A stretch of 64,000 bases of DNA from Ctena decussata. Lineage: Eukaryota; Mollusca; Bivalvia; Lucinida; Lucinidae. Positions within the stretch are counted from its first letter, which is position 1. Each line of letters begins with the position of its first letter. Made by a program: the position numbers and the translations under genes. Below, piece after piece: positions 21,480 to 31,973 of the stretch. The notes beneath the pieces were generated by a model, which saw nothing but the letters and a program-made list of their open reading frames with translations, was not told the DNA's origin and searched no databases. The DNA is taken from contig OZ022502.1 in the NCBI GenBank assembly GCA_963989385.1, positions 7,904,501 to 7,968,500 of the forward strand, in the 5' to 3' direction.

Positions 21480-22430
21480 GTAGAGAGTTGTAATATTTGG
21501 TGGTGCGTGCCATAGGGCGGCGTTTCTGTGATACATGTAATATATGATTAAAATATATTCTCATATGTTTGCTCGGTTTATACCGGTATCCTTATCCCAG
21601 AACAAATTGTTTCACTAAAAGGTTGCACCTTCAATATTACAAACATAGACACGAAAACAACCTAAGAGTATATTTTAAGGCATATGGTTACAAGCTCATG
21701 TGTTTCTTCCATTTTATCGAGGGAACATTTTCATGATTTCCTGTTTGCTTTCATTAACGACTAGGGTTCGATTCGAGGTTATAAAACTTGAGAATAATCT
21801 CAAACTCAAATTCTAACACAGTGCGCCTATAGAAGCAATGGAAAGTTTCCGTGTTTTATTCTGCAACAATTCACTGTTTCGGAGCGCGTGAGTCTAATTG
21901 CTGACGTCACTGCAACAACTGACGTAATTTTCAGTACTGTAAAGAACTGCAGGATGGTATATGAATGGATCTGGCTTGTTCTGCATGGAGATTATTGCTC
22001 AAGGTATCTGCTTTTTGTTGATGAATTTGCAATCTATTTTGCATCAACTACAACGACCATCTTGGACAATTTTCCGAAATATTTTGAGGTTGATGATGGC
22101 AGCCATTTTGAATAGCTAAATGCTCTCGGGCCTGGAAGACGAATATTAGTAAAAAGATGCACCAGCGCGTTGGCTGTCAAACGGTTACAAAATATAGTGC
22201 CAAGTTTTTTCTCAAATTTTAATTAATAATTCGTTGAACTGCCAGTTTATGCAATAACATTGAATGTGCTGGTAAAAGCGGTCTTTGTTAGTATGGATCA
22301 TACTTATATGTGTCATGTTGGTTGAATTGGTATTTAACGCTATGCATTATGTTTATCATACATATGACTGAAATATTGTCGACAGGTCGTAAAACCCTTA
22401 TATAGTAAACTCCTTATATACATAATAACT
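21480..22430. other. No gene recognised
   Basis: AT-rich. At 22361-22400, 'atgactgaaatattgtcgac' followed by 'aggtcgtaaaac' resembles the tail of the SINE at 37740. Confidence 0.4.
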
Positions 22431-22439
22431 ATGTCGATA

Positions 22440-22590
22440 GTGGGCTGTAGTCTGGACTCGCTGTATTCTAGGCTATAGCCCCAGTCGGCATAGGGAAACT
22501 TGGCTAGATTCATGCCAGTGCTGATGTTGGGCTCTAGTCTGGACTCCTAGTATTCCAGACTGTAGCCCCTCATCAGCTTTGGGTACATCC
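22440..22590. repeat. Direct repeat of a GGGCT..AGCCC hairpin
   Basis: Two about 100-bp units each hold 'gggctgtagtctggactc' or 'gggctctagtctggactc' followed by an inverse 'ggctatagcccc' or 'gactgtagcccc'. Confidence 0.5.
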
Positions 22591-22639
22591 GAATGATATG
22601 TAGAGTACATGTACCAGGGTTTATATTATATCGCATTTG

Positions 22640-22735
22640 TTCTGAAGCCTCGTACAAATATGCACTGTTAGTATTACCTCATGTTGCCATTGTAAATGGA
22701 CTGAGTGAATAAATGATTTGACTTGACTTGACTAT
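22640..22735 (+). mobile_element. LINE 3' tail with (TTGAC)n
   Basis: 'gccattgtaaatggactgag' then 'tgaataaatgatttgacttg' and TTGAC repeats, a typical LINE 3' end with a microsatellite tail. No coding part remains. Confidence 0.5.
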
Positions 22736-22764
22736 AACAGCGATCAAACATTTGTTTCCAATGC

Positions 22765-22856
22765 GTTAACATTTGCCAGGTCCCTCGGGACATGTTGAGA
22801 ACCTTGGCCTTCGGCCTCGGTTTCCAACATCACCCTCGGGACCTGGCAAACGTTAA
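22765..22856. repeat. Fold-back repeat (GTTAACATTTGCCAGG)
   Basis: 'gttaacatttgccaggtccc' pairs with 'gggacctggcaaacgttaa', and inside it 'ggccttcggcc' forms the tip. A compact MITE-like hairpin. Confidence 0.65.
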
Positions 22857-23289
22857 TACATGAAAAACCATGCTTGATCCCTATAATGACTCAACGTTAA
22901 ACGAACGTCATGACATGACATTAACACAGTGCTCCAAATATGAAACAGAAAGAACAGAATTCTATAAAACTATATGTTTAAATAACCCAAACTTTCATTT
23001 GCTAAATATATGAATAAAGCTCAGTGGTTATTATCACAGGAAAACGAAGATGTTTTAAGTGAGTTAGCTTATTATATTGTAAATTGTCTAGATAAAAGGA
23101 ATATCAACCATATATTGAAATAGAATGAGTAAATAATTCCGAAACATGAATATAAATTAAATGATTAATTTTTTTTAACGAACCCTCTACATTCCTTGAG
23201 CATTGATGCACGCAAAGTCGTATAGATATGATCAACTAATTGTTTTGTAATGTTTGTTATATGTAGTCAATATATGTGTGTTTGTGTGT

Positions 23290-23404
23290 GCGTATTTTTG
23301 TGTTGGTGTATATTTTTGCAAATCATATGTGTACTTTTTTTAACTACCCGAAAGGGTCCTTGATTTGGAAATAAAATATATTCTATTCTATTCTATTCTA
23401 TTCT
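23290..23404 (+). mobile_element. LINE 3' tail with (ATTCT)n
   Basis: 'gatttggaaataaaatatat' followed by four ATTCT repeats. The TA-flanked MITE that follows inserted directly at its end. Confidence 0.55.
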
Positions 23405-23947
23405 ACACTCAGCAAAATTTCTAATTGGTCAGTTTTCTAATATGCAGAAATATGATTTTTAAACTGTATTTTTGAATATAATTTTAATCAAAAGTTTGGG
23501 CTGTTATCTACTTATTGAAAGTCAACGTTGTAATCAAAACTTTATTGTAGTATTAGAGTTATGGCCCCTTATATGTAAACCATAGAATGCTTTGAAATCA
23601 CATACAGGCTGCATCAAACTTCCACAAAAGCATGATATTTAAGGAGTAAATAAAGTTTTTCATCATAAAAACGTGAGGTATGTTTTTAGTCTTCATGCAT
23701 TTTTCATCTATATTAATTTTAATATTGACGTTTTCATATTACCTCCCTTTCAATGTTTGTGTAAATCCTAATAGACGCCTCGAATTGATGTAAATCATTT
23801 TGCAAATGCATAAGCGCTTGTGCTGCTTGTAAAATACAAGAATATCTGTACATTTGTTCGTCCTAGTTGGTAGCCAGGCTAATCTAAATCTGCTTAAGGC
23901 TTAATTCTATGGCAAAAGGTGACCAATTAGAAATTTTGTTCAGTGTA
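23404..23947. mobile_element. TA-flanked MITE with 25-bp TIRs
   Basis: Termini 'cactcagcaaaatttctaat' + 'tggtca' and 'tgaccaattagaaattttgt' + 'tcagtg' are inverted copies with three mismatches, flanked by TA (23404-23405, 23946-23947). The 540-bp interior has no coding capacity. TIR plus TA indicates a Tc1/mariner-type non-autonomous element. Confidence 0.75.
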
Positions 23948-24249
23948 TGTACGTTTCTAATTCAATGAAAATTGAAACTTTTTTCTTTGTAACTTCCGGC
24001 CCAGTGCTGGGCTACTATTACGTTTGCTTGTGCACGTTTGTCGCAATATTTAACCAATCTATACCGGGTGGACTCTTTTATCTTAATAAATTGGATGAGT
24101 CAGTTTGTCTGGTTTAGTTTATTTTTATAATTTCTAATTCATGGAATTATGCAAATAGTGTATACCACGATCAGGTCCATTTTTCAGTCCAGGGGTGTCA
24201 GGTTTAGTTATTTTTTATCACTTTTGTTTTATTTAAGGAAAATACCCAT

Positions 24250-24350
24250 TTGCTTTATGCAAATAGTGTAGACCCTTTTCAGCTATTTGTAGACCCTGAT
24301 CAGATGCCGCATGTTGCGGCATCTAATCTGGGTCTGCACTATTTGCAAGT
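24250..24350. repeat. GCCGC hairpin repeat, copy 2
   Basis: 'ctgatcagatgccgc' pairs with 'gcggcatctaatctgg' across a 5-nt loop. Outer flanks 'gcaaatagtgtagaccc' and 'gtctgcactatttgc' also pair, making this the most complete copy of the family. Confidence 0.65.
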
Positions 24351-25960
24351 CTCCCTTTTAGAGGACACTGGGCATAACTTGGTTTAGGTACCTGTTGAAG
24401 GTCATATCCATAGTATTTCTAATAATTGCAGGTCTAATGTTTGAAATGTTCTAAATATAGGCTTAGTCGCAACACGTAAAATATGTTTTATCTCCTATGC
24501 AGACAACAACTTTTCACATTCGCATGTGTTGTCTTACTGTCTGTCTTATTAGGGCCGTCTTTCTATATGAATAGATTATAGAATAACTAGTATGTGTTTG
24601 AAAAGCGACGAGCCCGATCAGACTACATGGGCTTTAATACTGAGCACGGCTTACATAATAACGATGATAGACATTCGCCTGACGCGTCCGAATTTACTTC
24701 CTTAATTTAGTTTTATATCTTACCCAGCCAAATTTAAAGCTGCCATTTTGAATCTCAGTTTGTTTAAGCGCCTTTGGATCCTGTTGCTCGTCACGGAAAA
24801 TCAAAGGAATACAAGTGAGTGAAGTTATTGTTTACTTATGTCATGAATACAAGTATTTGAATGTTTCTCTTTTTTGTATCTGAAAACTTCTAATTTGGCA
24901 GAGTCAACATACAGTTTATAAGATATTACGTCTTTATTAGTTGTGGTTGGGCAATGCTGCTGGGAAACTTTCAGTACCGGGGCGTCCAAAATAGGGCAAG
25001 GGCCTACTGTGCTTGCAGTAGGTGCGATTGGGGCTTGTTAAGATAGTTTTCTCTCCCCTGTCATCTCTTTTTTTTCTCTGGGAGACGACTCGGTAAAGAC
25101 TGAAATACTAATATTAATATTCGTCTTCCGGGCCCGTCTCCAAAACAAGCAACAAATCAAATTATTAGTATCTTGGTAACATGTATTTCGGAATGGCGGA
25201 GTATAGCACTATTAGAAAGAGCATTATTATAGGTTAATAAGTTAAAAAGAAAACAAGGCATTTTAGAACATATAAATTAAGGTCTTCAGATACAGAATAA
25301 CTCTGTATTGACTAGTTGAAACACATAACAGAGTTATTGTTCATGGTGAAATCGATCAACTATTGAGTATATACACACTTACAATGTCTACCATAAAGAT
25401 CCTAACTTTTCGGGCAGATACGTATATACAAACTGTGGAAACCGAGATCAGACTGTTCCTTAGGAACCAGAATGATCTAGGTCTTTACAATTTCAATTCC
25501 ATCTGCGGATTTTTGAGGCATTACTCTATGGTAGACCCGGAACAACAGGAAAACAAATAACAGGGCAAGGACCGGCTGTGCTTGCAGCAGGTGCAGAATT
25601 TGGGCAGTCTTTTTGGGGGATATTTTTTAACTTAAACATTGTTTTTCTAGGAAACGACACGGTGAAATGCTTGTTTTTTGTGTTTTATTCTGTATCATAC
25701 GATGTAAGTTTTACTAAAACAATAAGCATAAGCATGCCCCATCGATTGAATATATTTTTCATGACGTTTTTCATGAATTTCAATTTTCTTGCATCTTTTT
25801 TTAGAATGTAAAAATATACTTTTTATCAACATAATTGCATTTTTTCTTACCAGTTTGTTTCAAATATCCTATATCACGGTTGAATTTTCCCAAAACTAAT
25901 GCTCAATGATATAAATAGACCCACTGGATTTCCATGGAAAGTGATCTCATTGTAAAAGGT
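24351..25960. other. No gene recognised
   Basis: AT-rich. A short direct repeat 'agggcaag..c..ctgtgcttgcag' occurs at about 24995 and 25562. Open frames at 25363 and 25578 have no recognisable motif. Confidence 0.4.
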
Positions 25961-26514
25961 GTATTGTCGTAGATTGTCACCCAAGCAACCTCGATGAGGC
26001 GGCTCTGATGAGGATCGCAGTTCAGAGAGCAAACTTACATTGGAATCCAGTCTGAGTTAGGGTATACTCCCGCGTATATGTCGTGTGCCCACTGGGAGCG
26101 TAGTGCTGCCTCACCTGGCTGCCTAAGGTTTCTATGTCTTGTTTTGGTTTGTTTAAGGTTAAATTCTTCACCAGCTGGACTAGATCAGCGTGTTTTGCTG
26201 GCAGTATTTTGGAAACAAAAAAAAAACACAAAAAACCTGCAGGTGCATATTTTCATTCATGGTTAGAAACGGCATTTGAAAGTTGACTGATCAGGTCATG
26301 TCCTTAAAGTTCAGCACAAGCCGGAGCTTTGAGAACTGATTTTCTTATTCTACATTACGATACAATGCGATGGATCCAATAGGTGTCGTCTCGGTGAGGC
26401 GGTTCATTTGAGTTCCTGCATTAAGCGGTAACGGAACATTGAAGTTCGAGTAACCATTTTCAAACATTCTTAGACTATCTTATGACATTCAGTTCTGGCT
26501 TGTCTGCAGCTTTC

Positions 26515-26615
26515 CCATCGGGCAGGTAACATTGACTCAACATTGAATCAATGCTGATTCAGCGTCATGACGTTGAATTAACGTCGGTTCAATGTTGTGT
26601 GCCTGCTTGGTTTGC
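26515..26615. mobile_element. CAACGTTGA palindromic micro-element
   Basis: Runs from 'cccatcgggcaggtaac' to 'gtgtgcctgcttgg'. The interior alternates ATTGA/TCAAT blocks around a central 'cgtcatgacg' palindrome. It is present after 'gtctgcagctt' in the first unit of the surrounding duplication and absent at the equivalent place (about 27362) in the second. Confidence 0.55.
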
Positions 26616-26857
26616 ACATTCTTCTTTCACATATATATATACTTAATTACATTGGAATATTGGACATATATACTTGTCCAATGTCGCGATTGACATTCCT
26701 TTTAGAAGTATGACATTTATTAATTAACACAGGTGTGGTCTGCAACCCAGGCCGCCTCGGTGGGGAGGCTCTGATGACAGCCACAGTATGGAATTAACGA
26801 ATCATATTAGTCCAGCCTGAACCAAGGTATCCGGCTGGCATACGTCCGTTGTTGATG

Positions 26858-26922
26858 ATGTCGCCTCGACGTCGGTGTGACCGACGTCGGGGCGACGTCA
26901 TTTCGACGTCTTCTGACCGCTG
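26858..26922. repeat. GACGTC-rich palindromic block
   Basis: 'gacgtcggtgtgaccgacgt' then 'cggggcgacgtcatttcgac' and 'gtc': six near-copies of GACGTC, several in inverted pairs. It splits the 'tatgtc/gtgtgcccactgggag' sequence seen in the first duplication unit. Confidence 0.5.
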
Positions 26923-27837
26923 GGAGCCAAATGCTGCCTTGTAGTCCATTTTAAAAAAATACCAGTTGGACAAGTTTTGCGTAGTCTTGGAAAAACTGTG
27001 GGCGGACGGTATCGACCATCGTCAGTATGTTCGATTGGTGCCTGGGCTGTCTAGTTGTATTTTACTGGCCGACTGAGCTGCTCATATGATGCGGTCTTAT
27101 CTGAGTCATGCTTGATTACTCTTTTGTGAAATGTTTTTGGTCTGACATTTGGAAGTAGACTTATCATTCTTTTACTGTCAGACTATATCCTCAAACTTCA
27201 GTACAGGCCAGAACTTTGAGAAGTGATATACTTATTTAGTATTATGGCACGTTGCGTTGAATCCAATATGAATCGTCTCGGTGAGGCGATTCATGTAGGA
27301 TCATCGTAACATTGCAGCAAGAGCGTCTTTTTCAAAGCTAGAGTCCTGGCTTGTCTGCAGCTTGGATACAGTTTTTGCTGTTGTTTTTAACACATATATA
27401 CAGAATTATCCTGAAATTACACACCTGTTATATATGTCATGATTGGTATTCCTTTTCATAGACGTGTTGCGTTTGTCAGTGAATTGTTAATATCCATGGT
27501 ACGCATTAGCCCTTTCACAATTTATCAATGAATTTAAACTGTGCACGACTTTCAGCCTATCCGATTGGGTGGTTCCATCTGATCGCGGTTAACGTACATG
27601 TAGTGCAGTTTTATACCTGTTCACGTAGCTCGTCAATTCATTACGTGTCTTACAAGCATTTACATGTAATTATTAGAACTGTCTAAGCCACTGTCTTTAC
27701 AGTTACCTTGCAAAAATATTTACTTTAAGTTCTACCCATATGTATACAGGGATTTGGTTTAATGGCACAACTGTAATTGTATATTAATATGTTCCGCATA
27801 TCAAAATATGATTGATAATAATTTGATATCACTTCCA

Positions 27838-27892
27838 ACCCTGCAATCCTAGCCTGACGCTCCGGCAAGGATTGCAGGGTGGGAATACTTTT
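27838..27892. repeat. Hairpin CCCTGCAATCCT
   Basis: 'ccctgcaatcct' and 'aaggattgcaggg' pair across 'agcctgacgctccggc'. Function unknown. Confidence 0.5.
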
Positions 27893-28124
27893 GTTATGGG
27901 ATTTCCCAATTTTCTCTGGCTAGATGATAGTGGTTAGTGAGTGTTGCAACTGAAATGGAGACTGTGAACGTTTCCCTACCATTTTGTAGATATATTGTTC
28001 CTTATCTTTATAATTTGACTGCTTAAATTATGTTGTTTGTATACAATTATGTTCAGTCTGCCCAGCTTTTTGTTGATCTGGATTATGAAGCCAGATAATG
28101 TAAACTTTTTCCAGAGGGACAGCG

Positions 28125-28215
28125 ACCTTGAGGCGGTAGTGAATCAGCATTGAATCCACGCCATGACGTCTATTCAACGTTGATTCAGTGTTGTTTTCGG
28201 GTTTTGTGCATGCTG
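28125..28215. repeat. CAACGTTGA palindromic repeat, copy
   Basis: 'gtgaatcagcattgaatcc', 'cgccatgacgtc' and 'attcaacgttgattcagtg' in the family order, 290 bp upstream of the LINE coding start. Confidence 0.5.
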
Positions 28216-28504
28216 GGTTGATGACTTTTTTGTAGTGTGTTAATAAATTAGAAAAGTATTTACAATACGGTGCGTAACTGGTAACGCTCATACGATTAAG
28301 CTGAAAATCCTCCTCCCTTAAAATTTAACTAAATTCTGAGAAATTTGTGTCTTTGTCTAACTATTATGTTTTGTTGTAGGCCACTGATGCTTCAAGGGGA
28401 ATATTTTGTTCTGCTTATTTTAATCTGTATGGATCTCAAGTGTATATCTATGAATCCGTCCGCATCCAAAAAATTCTCAGGGCTCTAGTAGATAGTATTA
28501 CATA

Positions 28505-29578
28505 ATGATAGAAATTGAAATTTATCGTATGCGGATTGGATTGCATTATAGTCGCCATTTTAGGATTAAGGGTCTTGAATATTTAAATTTCTTTGAACTT
28601 TTGATAAATATGTCATTATTGCTTCTTGCAGTTATTGAACCTAATCCTGGTCCGATTTCTGAAGCCTCAACAAGCTCCTCTAACTTATTGTCAGATTCAG
28701 ATGACTTAAATATGATTAAAGACAAGTTTTCAGTTGTTCATTACAACGTTCAGAGTATTTCAAATAAAGTAGATATTCTCGAATCTGAACTAAGTAACTT
28801 CGATATTATATGCTTAACTGAAACATGGCTTGATGGAAGAACTTCGAATGATACAATTTCTTTAAATGAATATAATCTATACAGACGTGATCGAGTTGGT
28901 GATAATCACGGTGGAATTTATGTGTATGCAAAACAAAATATTCATTCGCGCCGTAGACATGATATTGAGCTTCCGAATATTGAATGTATTTGGGTTGAGG
29001 TTTCTATCTATAGCAAAAAAATTCTCTTAGGCACTTTTTATAGACCTCCCAACTCTACTCAAGATGTCCTATCGTCAATTTAAGATTCTATATCACTTGC
29101 ATTTGATACTAATATACAACATATACTTATCACTGGTGACTTTAACTTAGACGTTTTGAAACCGAATTCAAATAAAAAGGTATTTGATTTGTGTCAACAT
29201 TTTAGTCTAGATCAACTCATAAATGAGCCAACACATCATACAGAATCATCGTCTTCTATTATTGACCTGTTCTTAACTTCTAATATAAACAATATTCTCT
29301 TGAGTGGCGTCGGAGAGCCTATCTTGGACCAAAATATAAGGTATCACTGCCCTGTATATTGCGTACTAAAGTTCGATAAATTTATCACCCCCGTTTATAC
29401 CAGACATGTTTGGTTATATGACAGGGGAGACTATCAGTCCTTTTCGCGTGATTTGGATAGTACTGATTGGAGTTCTCTTAAGAATGATGATCTAGACACG
29501 TACACTAATAATATCACGGAATGTATTACTAAACTTGCTAAAAAAACATATACCAAACAAAGACAACAAAGTGCGTAA
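28505..29578 (+). pseudogene. LINE endonuclease domain, inactivated
   Basis: About 350 codons in one frame with a single internal stop (29081-29083). Residues 43-50 read V-I-E-P-N-P-G-P, a 2A-like ribosome-skipping motif at 28631-28654. Endonuclease motifs follow: H-Y-N-V-Q-S near residue 79, L-T-E-T-W-L-D, and G-D-F-N after the stop. The final catalytic Asp-His motif reads R-Y-H-C-P-V, so the Asp is replaced by Tyr. The frame ends at 29578, where homology shifts to another frame. Confidence 0.8.
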
Positions 29579-29689
29579 ATCCGACCCTCCCTGGCTAACT
29601 ACTAATATAAAACGATTAATGCGCAAACGGAAACGAATTTACGACAAATATAAAAGATAAAAAAATATGGCTGATTTTGAGACATACAA

Positions 29690-30744
29690 AATGCTCGAAA
29701 CAAAGTAACTTTTGAAATTCGACAATCTAAAAAACGTCAACTTGAAAAACTAACAGAAAAACTTAAATCTACTGATCTTAGTCAAAAAGACTGGTGGCGA
29801 ACTTTAAAATATTTTATTACACCAGAACAGCCATCAACTTTTTCTCCACTTTGCAAAGATGATATAATTTATACCAATGAAAACGATAAAGCAAATATTT
29901 TAAACCAGTTTTTTACTGAACAAACAATTCTGGATGATAGAAATGCCTCTTTACCTACAGTAAATCTTGTGCCTCCTTATACACTTGAATCTATTTCTAC
30001 TTCTTCTCACGAAGTTGAAGATATCTTAAAAACCTTGAAGACAGGAAAAGCTGCCGGCCCAGATTCTATTGATAATCGACTATTAAAAGAGCTTGCTCGA
30101 CCTTTATCTGCTCCTCTAGCTGACCTCTTTAACTTTTCTCTTGCTAAGGGCAAAGTTCCTAATCAATGGAAACAAGCTAATGTTACTCCTGTTTTCAAAA
30201 AGAATGACCCAACAGACGTATCCAACTATAGACCCATATCCCTACTTAATACTCTTGGTAAAGTTCTTGAGAAAATTGTACATAAACACGTTTATAATTT
30301 CTTAAATGATCACCATGTAATCACTACTCTACAGTCTGGCTTTGTTCCAGGAGATTGTACTGTCAATCAGTTAGTTGATATATATAACACTTTCTGCCAG
30401 GCCCTGGACGAGGGCAAAGAAGTTCGTGCTGTATTTTGTGATATAAGTAAAGCTTTCGACAGGGTCTGGCATAAAGGTCTTCTCTTTAAGCTACATTCTG
30501 TTGGTATATCTGGCTCTCTTCTCCAGTGGTTTACAGATTATCTGGCTAATAGGAAGCAAAGAGTAGTTATTCCTGGTGTAAGTTCTACCTGGTCTTCTGT
30601 TGAAGCCGGTGTTCCCCAAGGCTCCATTTTAGGTCCCCTGCTTTTTCTTCTGTACATTAACGACATTGTTGTAAATATAAACTCTTCAATTAGACTCTTT
30701 GCGGATGATACTACTCTTTATATTATAGTGAATAACCCCATTCA
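29690..30744 (+). pseudogene. LINE reverse transcriptase, N-terminal and palm part
   Basis: Open without interruption from about 29700 to the insertion point. Motifs: G-K-A-A-G-P-D, N-Y-R-P-I-S-L-L, D-I-S-K-A-F-D-R-V-W-H, G-V-P-Q-G-S-I-L-G-P and the catalytic F-A-D-D at 30698-30709. The reading becomes foreign from 30745. Confidence 0.85.
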
Positions 30745-31261
30745 TAGTCCAGTCAAATTGTGGGAGAACCTAAAACAAATTGCAACAAAAGGTTTCTTTG
30801 CAGTAATAAGCTTCTAAGACCTACATTTTTAACATACTAAAAGTAGGACAAAATCGGAGAATGCGAAACTTGATTTTTTTCATATGTCTTGTTTTCGAAG
30901 GATTTAAACCACTGCACAGCTACTTTTGGTCGGAACGTCACTTCTAAACATCATTTCTAGACCAGTTAAATCCATAGAAATTGTTGATAAGGCAGTTATA
31001 TACTGTTCCTTAGCTTTTGTCTACCATTATAGTTGCTGATTATGCATAACTGGTCGATCATATAGTATATTACTATTGGATTACCCCACCCACCAGTGCA
31101 AATTTTGCTTTTACCATAACCTCTATTCAGATGACCATATGGGTGGTAATAAAGATAGTAAACAGAATCAATGTTTTTAAGTGAAGACTGTGACAGAACA
31201 ATAGAAGAAATCAGCTTGATGTAACTCCAAATTATCAAATGATGGGACATCTGAGAGTGTT

Positions 31262-31505
31262 GTTTTGTTGCGGCCATGGTCATGTCGAGACGGTCAGTTA
31301 ACTTTATGACACTGTTCTTAGGCCGGCTTAGACCTCCTATGCGGTTAAGCAGCACTAAAAGTGCACATACTTTCGCCAGTAACTGAGAACTATCCTTCTT
31401 GAATCAGTGGAAGGAGAAACGGAAGTAAGTAGCCGGACTGGGTATCGAACACAGGACCTCTTGCTCTTGAGTCAGACGCGCTACCGATTGTACTATGTGG
31501 CCCGG
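31262..31505 (-). mobile_element. tRNA-derived SINE, older copy
   Basis: Same family as the copies at 32735 and 49147 ('cagtaactga', 'gaaggagaaac', 'cctcctatgcggtt'). On the minus strand the tRNA-like head ('gccgggccacatagtacaat', B box near 'ctgtgttcgatacc') is decayed. No clear target duplication. Confidence 0.7.
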
Positions 31506-31973
31506 CTATATACTTCATGTGTTGAAAGGATAATCCGCTAGAGGGTTAAATATGCAGATAACTTGGACATGCTTTGGGATATTAGGTGATGACCTCCATG
31601 AAATTTTTGCATTCACAAATGGTAAGATGTTTACTTTTCTGGTTCAAAATTTACAAATTATACCTCCTTGCCGTTTAACAGCCACCTCCAGACCCCGTCC
31701 ACTCCTCTGGAAAGAAATTATTGTTTCAGTTTGCCTGAACGACCTTCGGTGTCGGCCTCCGCGTTTGCACCTGCATGCATCCATATCCACCTTTTGGGTG
31801 TTAAGGGTTATATTAAAACACCCATATCTCTTTAATCCATTGATAGCCTAAGTTGATACTTTCACTTATGCTAGATAATGGTCTTACGTTTTACACCATT
31901 GCCCCCTCAGTGACATTGAGGTCAAAGTCATGGAATTTGAAATTTCATGTTAAAATATGGGATGTTCTTTCAG

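Larger units (their letters stand above)
25970..27480. repeat. Diverged tandem duplication, two units of about 750-900 bp
   Basis: Matching landmarks in order: 'gaggcggctctgatga' / 'gaggctctgatga', 'cactgggagc' / 'cgctgggagc', 'caccagctggac' / 'accagttggac', 'gtcgtctcggtgaggcggttc' / 'atcgtctcggtgaggcgattc', 'ctggcttgtctgcagctt' in both. The units differ by short palindromic insertions (26515 in the first, 26858 in the second). Confidence 0.6.

Noticed and set aside
22126..25135. Inverted pair 'ggcctggaagacgaatatta' / 'taatattcgtcttccgggcc' as ends of a 3-kb element
   Set aside because: Only about 25 bp match, with no target duplication and no support from neighbouring sequence.
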